This document shows, one piece after another, positions 45,605 to 46,028 of a DNA stretch of 46,028 nt. The stretch spans positions 1 through 46,028 of IMG/VR virus record IMGVR_UViG_3300041955_000180; one strand, 5' to 3'. The first letter of the stretch is position 1, and each line of letters begins with the position of its first letter. A program made the translations under genes and the position numbers. Source of the DNA: a virus. The notes beneath the pieces are model-generated. The model was not told the origin of the DNA and ran no database searches. It worked only from the letters and a program-made list of their open reading frames with translations.

Positions 45605-46028
45605 ATTGTCTTAAAATCGACAAAAGCAAGATCGACGGCCAAGGCTTCTATGTAGGGATCGAGTTCGACGCTGCAGCTGAATTTGATGGCAGCGTGGAGA
45701 TACTGGAAGGTCTCGGGACCCTCCGCTTCAAGGGATCGTTGCGCGCCACGGGCCAAATAGTCGCCAAAGCTGGCTCGGGGATCGAAGCTGGCTTGGGGAT
45801 CGAAGCTGGCTTGGGGATCGAAGCTGGCGAGGGGATCAAAGCTGGCTCGGGGATCGAAGCTGGCTTGGGGATCAAAGCTGGCGAGGGGATCAAAGCTGGC
45901 TCGGGGATCAAAGCTGGCCGGGGGATCGAAGCTGGCTGGGGGATCGAAGCTGGCTGGGGGATCGAAGCTGGCTCGGGGATCGAAGCTGGCTGGGGGATCG
46001 CCTGCAAAAAGGCCATCAGCGTGAAATT
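45601..46028 (+). CDS. Hexapeptide-repeat protein, N-terminal part (continues at 140-263)
   Basis: GTG 45601 overlaps the nuclease stop (GTGA). Residues 1-55 form a strand-rich head (NCLKIDKSKIDGQGFYVGIE, SVEILEGLGTLRFKGS). From 45769 on there are 13 units of A-G-x-G-I-E/K, with x = S, L, L, E, S, L, E, S, R, W, W, S, W. The reading frame runs through the contig end, so the gene is complete only on the circular map. Repeats of period six fit a parallel beta-helix. The true unit number is uncertain because the array is at the assembly break. Confidence 0.8.
   Translation, partial: MNCLKIDKSKIDGQGFYVGIEFDAAAEFDGSVEILEGLGTLRFKGSLRATGQIVAKAGSGIEAGLGIEAGLGIEAGEGIKAGSGIEAGLGIKAGEGIKAGSGIKAGRGIEAGWGIEAGWGIEAGSGIEAGWGIACKKAISVK
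45769..46002 (+). repeat. 18-bp tandem coding repeats, 13 units
   Basis: There are thirteen consecutive in-frame 18-bp units (234 bases). Variation is almost confined to the codon for x and the E/K codon, giving a highly constrained, recombination-prone array at the contig end. Confidence 0.9.
45908..46028 (+). repeat. Terminal redundancy, right copy (identical to 19-139)
   Basis: There is an exact 121-base match to bases 19-139. One more unit upstream matches with two differences (see the left copy). This supports circular closure of the contig. Confidence 0.9.

Noticed and set aside
1-46028. tRNA or other structural RNA genes
   Set aside because: No segment showed a convincing cloverleaf or a known RNA motif by eye. 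A tRNAscan or Infernal run would decide.

Overview
The window is a GC-rich, almost gap-free genome of a tailed dsDNA bacteriophage. Every gene I accept reads rightward. Many neighbours overlap by ATGA, GTGA, TTGA, TGATG or TAATG junctions, so they form long translationally coupled operons. The gene set is that of a short-tailed (podovirus-like) phage: small and large terminase, a 746-residue portal, scaffold-like protein, gpT/HK97-like major capsid protein, three head-tail adaptor-like proteins, a very large nozzle-like protein, tail fibre and sialidase-like propeller proteins, a GNAT protein and two large ejection-type proteins. The host cannot be read from the sequence. GC-rich DNA, Shine-Dalgarno sites of the GGAG type and Sec signal peptides on three phage proteins fit a GC-rich Gram-negative host, but this is inference.

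The contig is circular. The last 121 bases (45908-46028) repeat bases 19-139 exactly, and a gene split by the window edge (45601-46028 continuing at 140-263) stays in frame over the junction. It encodes a protein with 13 hexapeptide repeats of the type A-G-x-G-I-E/K.

Layout, starting from the regulatory gap at 42378-42727: (i) an early/accessory operon from 42728 across the junction to 5285, with small hypothetical proteins, zinc ribbons, a possible SSB-like protein ending DNSDVPF, an HNH-like nuclease, the hexapeptide-repeat protein, and then Gp157-like, KTSC, winged-helix, ribbon-helix-helix, Gp37/Gp68 (DUF5131), VRR-NUC and AT-hook proteins; (ii) a 266-base gap at 5286-5551 with clustered DnaA-box-like sites, a candidate replication origin; (iii) a packaging module at 6309-11606 with a sigma-70-like gene between the terminase genes; (iv) a run of small proteins, then a promoter at 12992-13021 and the head genes (13264-20768); (v) tail, adaptor, lysis and fibre genes (20985-35011); (vi) GNAT and ejection proteins (35240-41069), then small membrane and secreted proteins (to 42377).

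There is no integrase, repressor, DNA polymerase, helicase or primase that I can recognise, so replication must depend on the host. Against this background the most striking signal is a 15/16 match to the bacterial chromosome-partition site parS at 41076-41091. It lies 6 bases after the stop codon of a 914-residue protein that carries a ParB-superfamily (DdrB-like) domain. DnaA-box cluster, parS-like site, SSB-like tip and missing integrase together suggest a replicon that borrows host initiation and segregation factors, possibly a phage-plasmid. A second recurrent signal is the motif GGGCAATTC placed just before start codons that lack a Shine-Dalgarno sequence (four times exactly 6 bases upstream). 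It may be a phage-specific leaderless promoter or initiation element.
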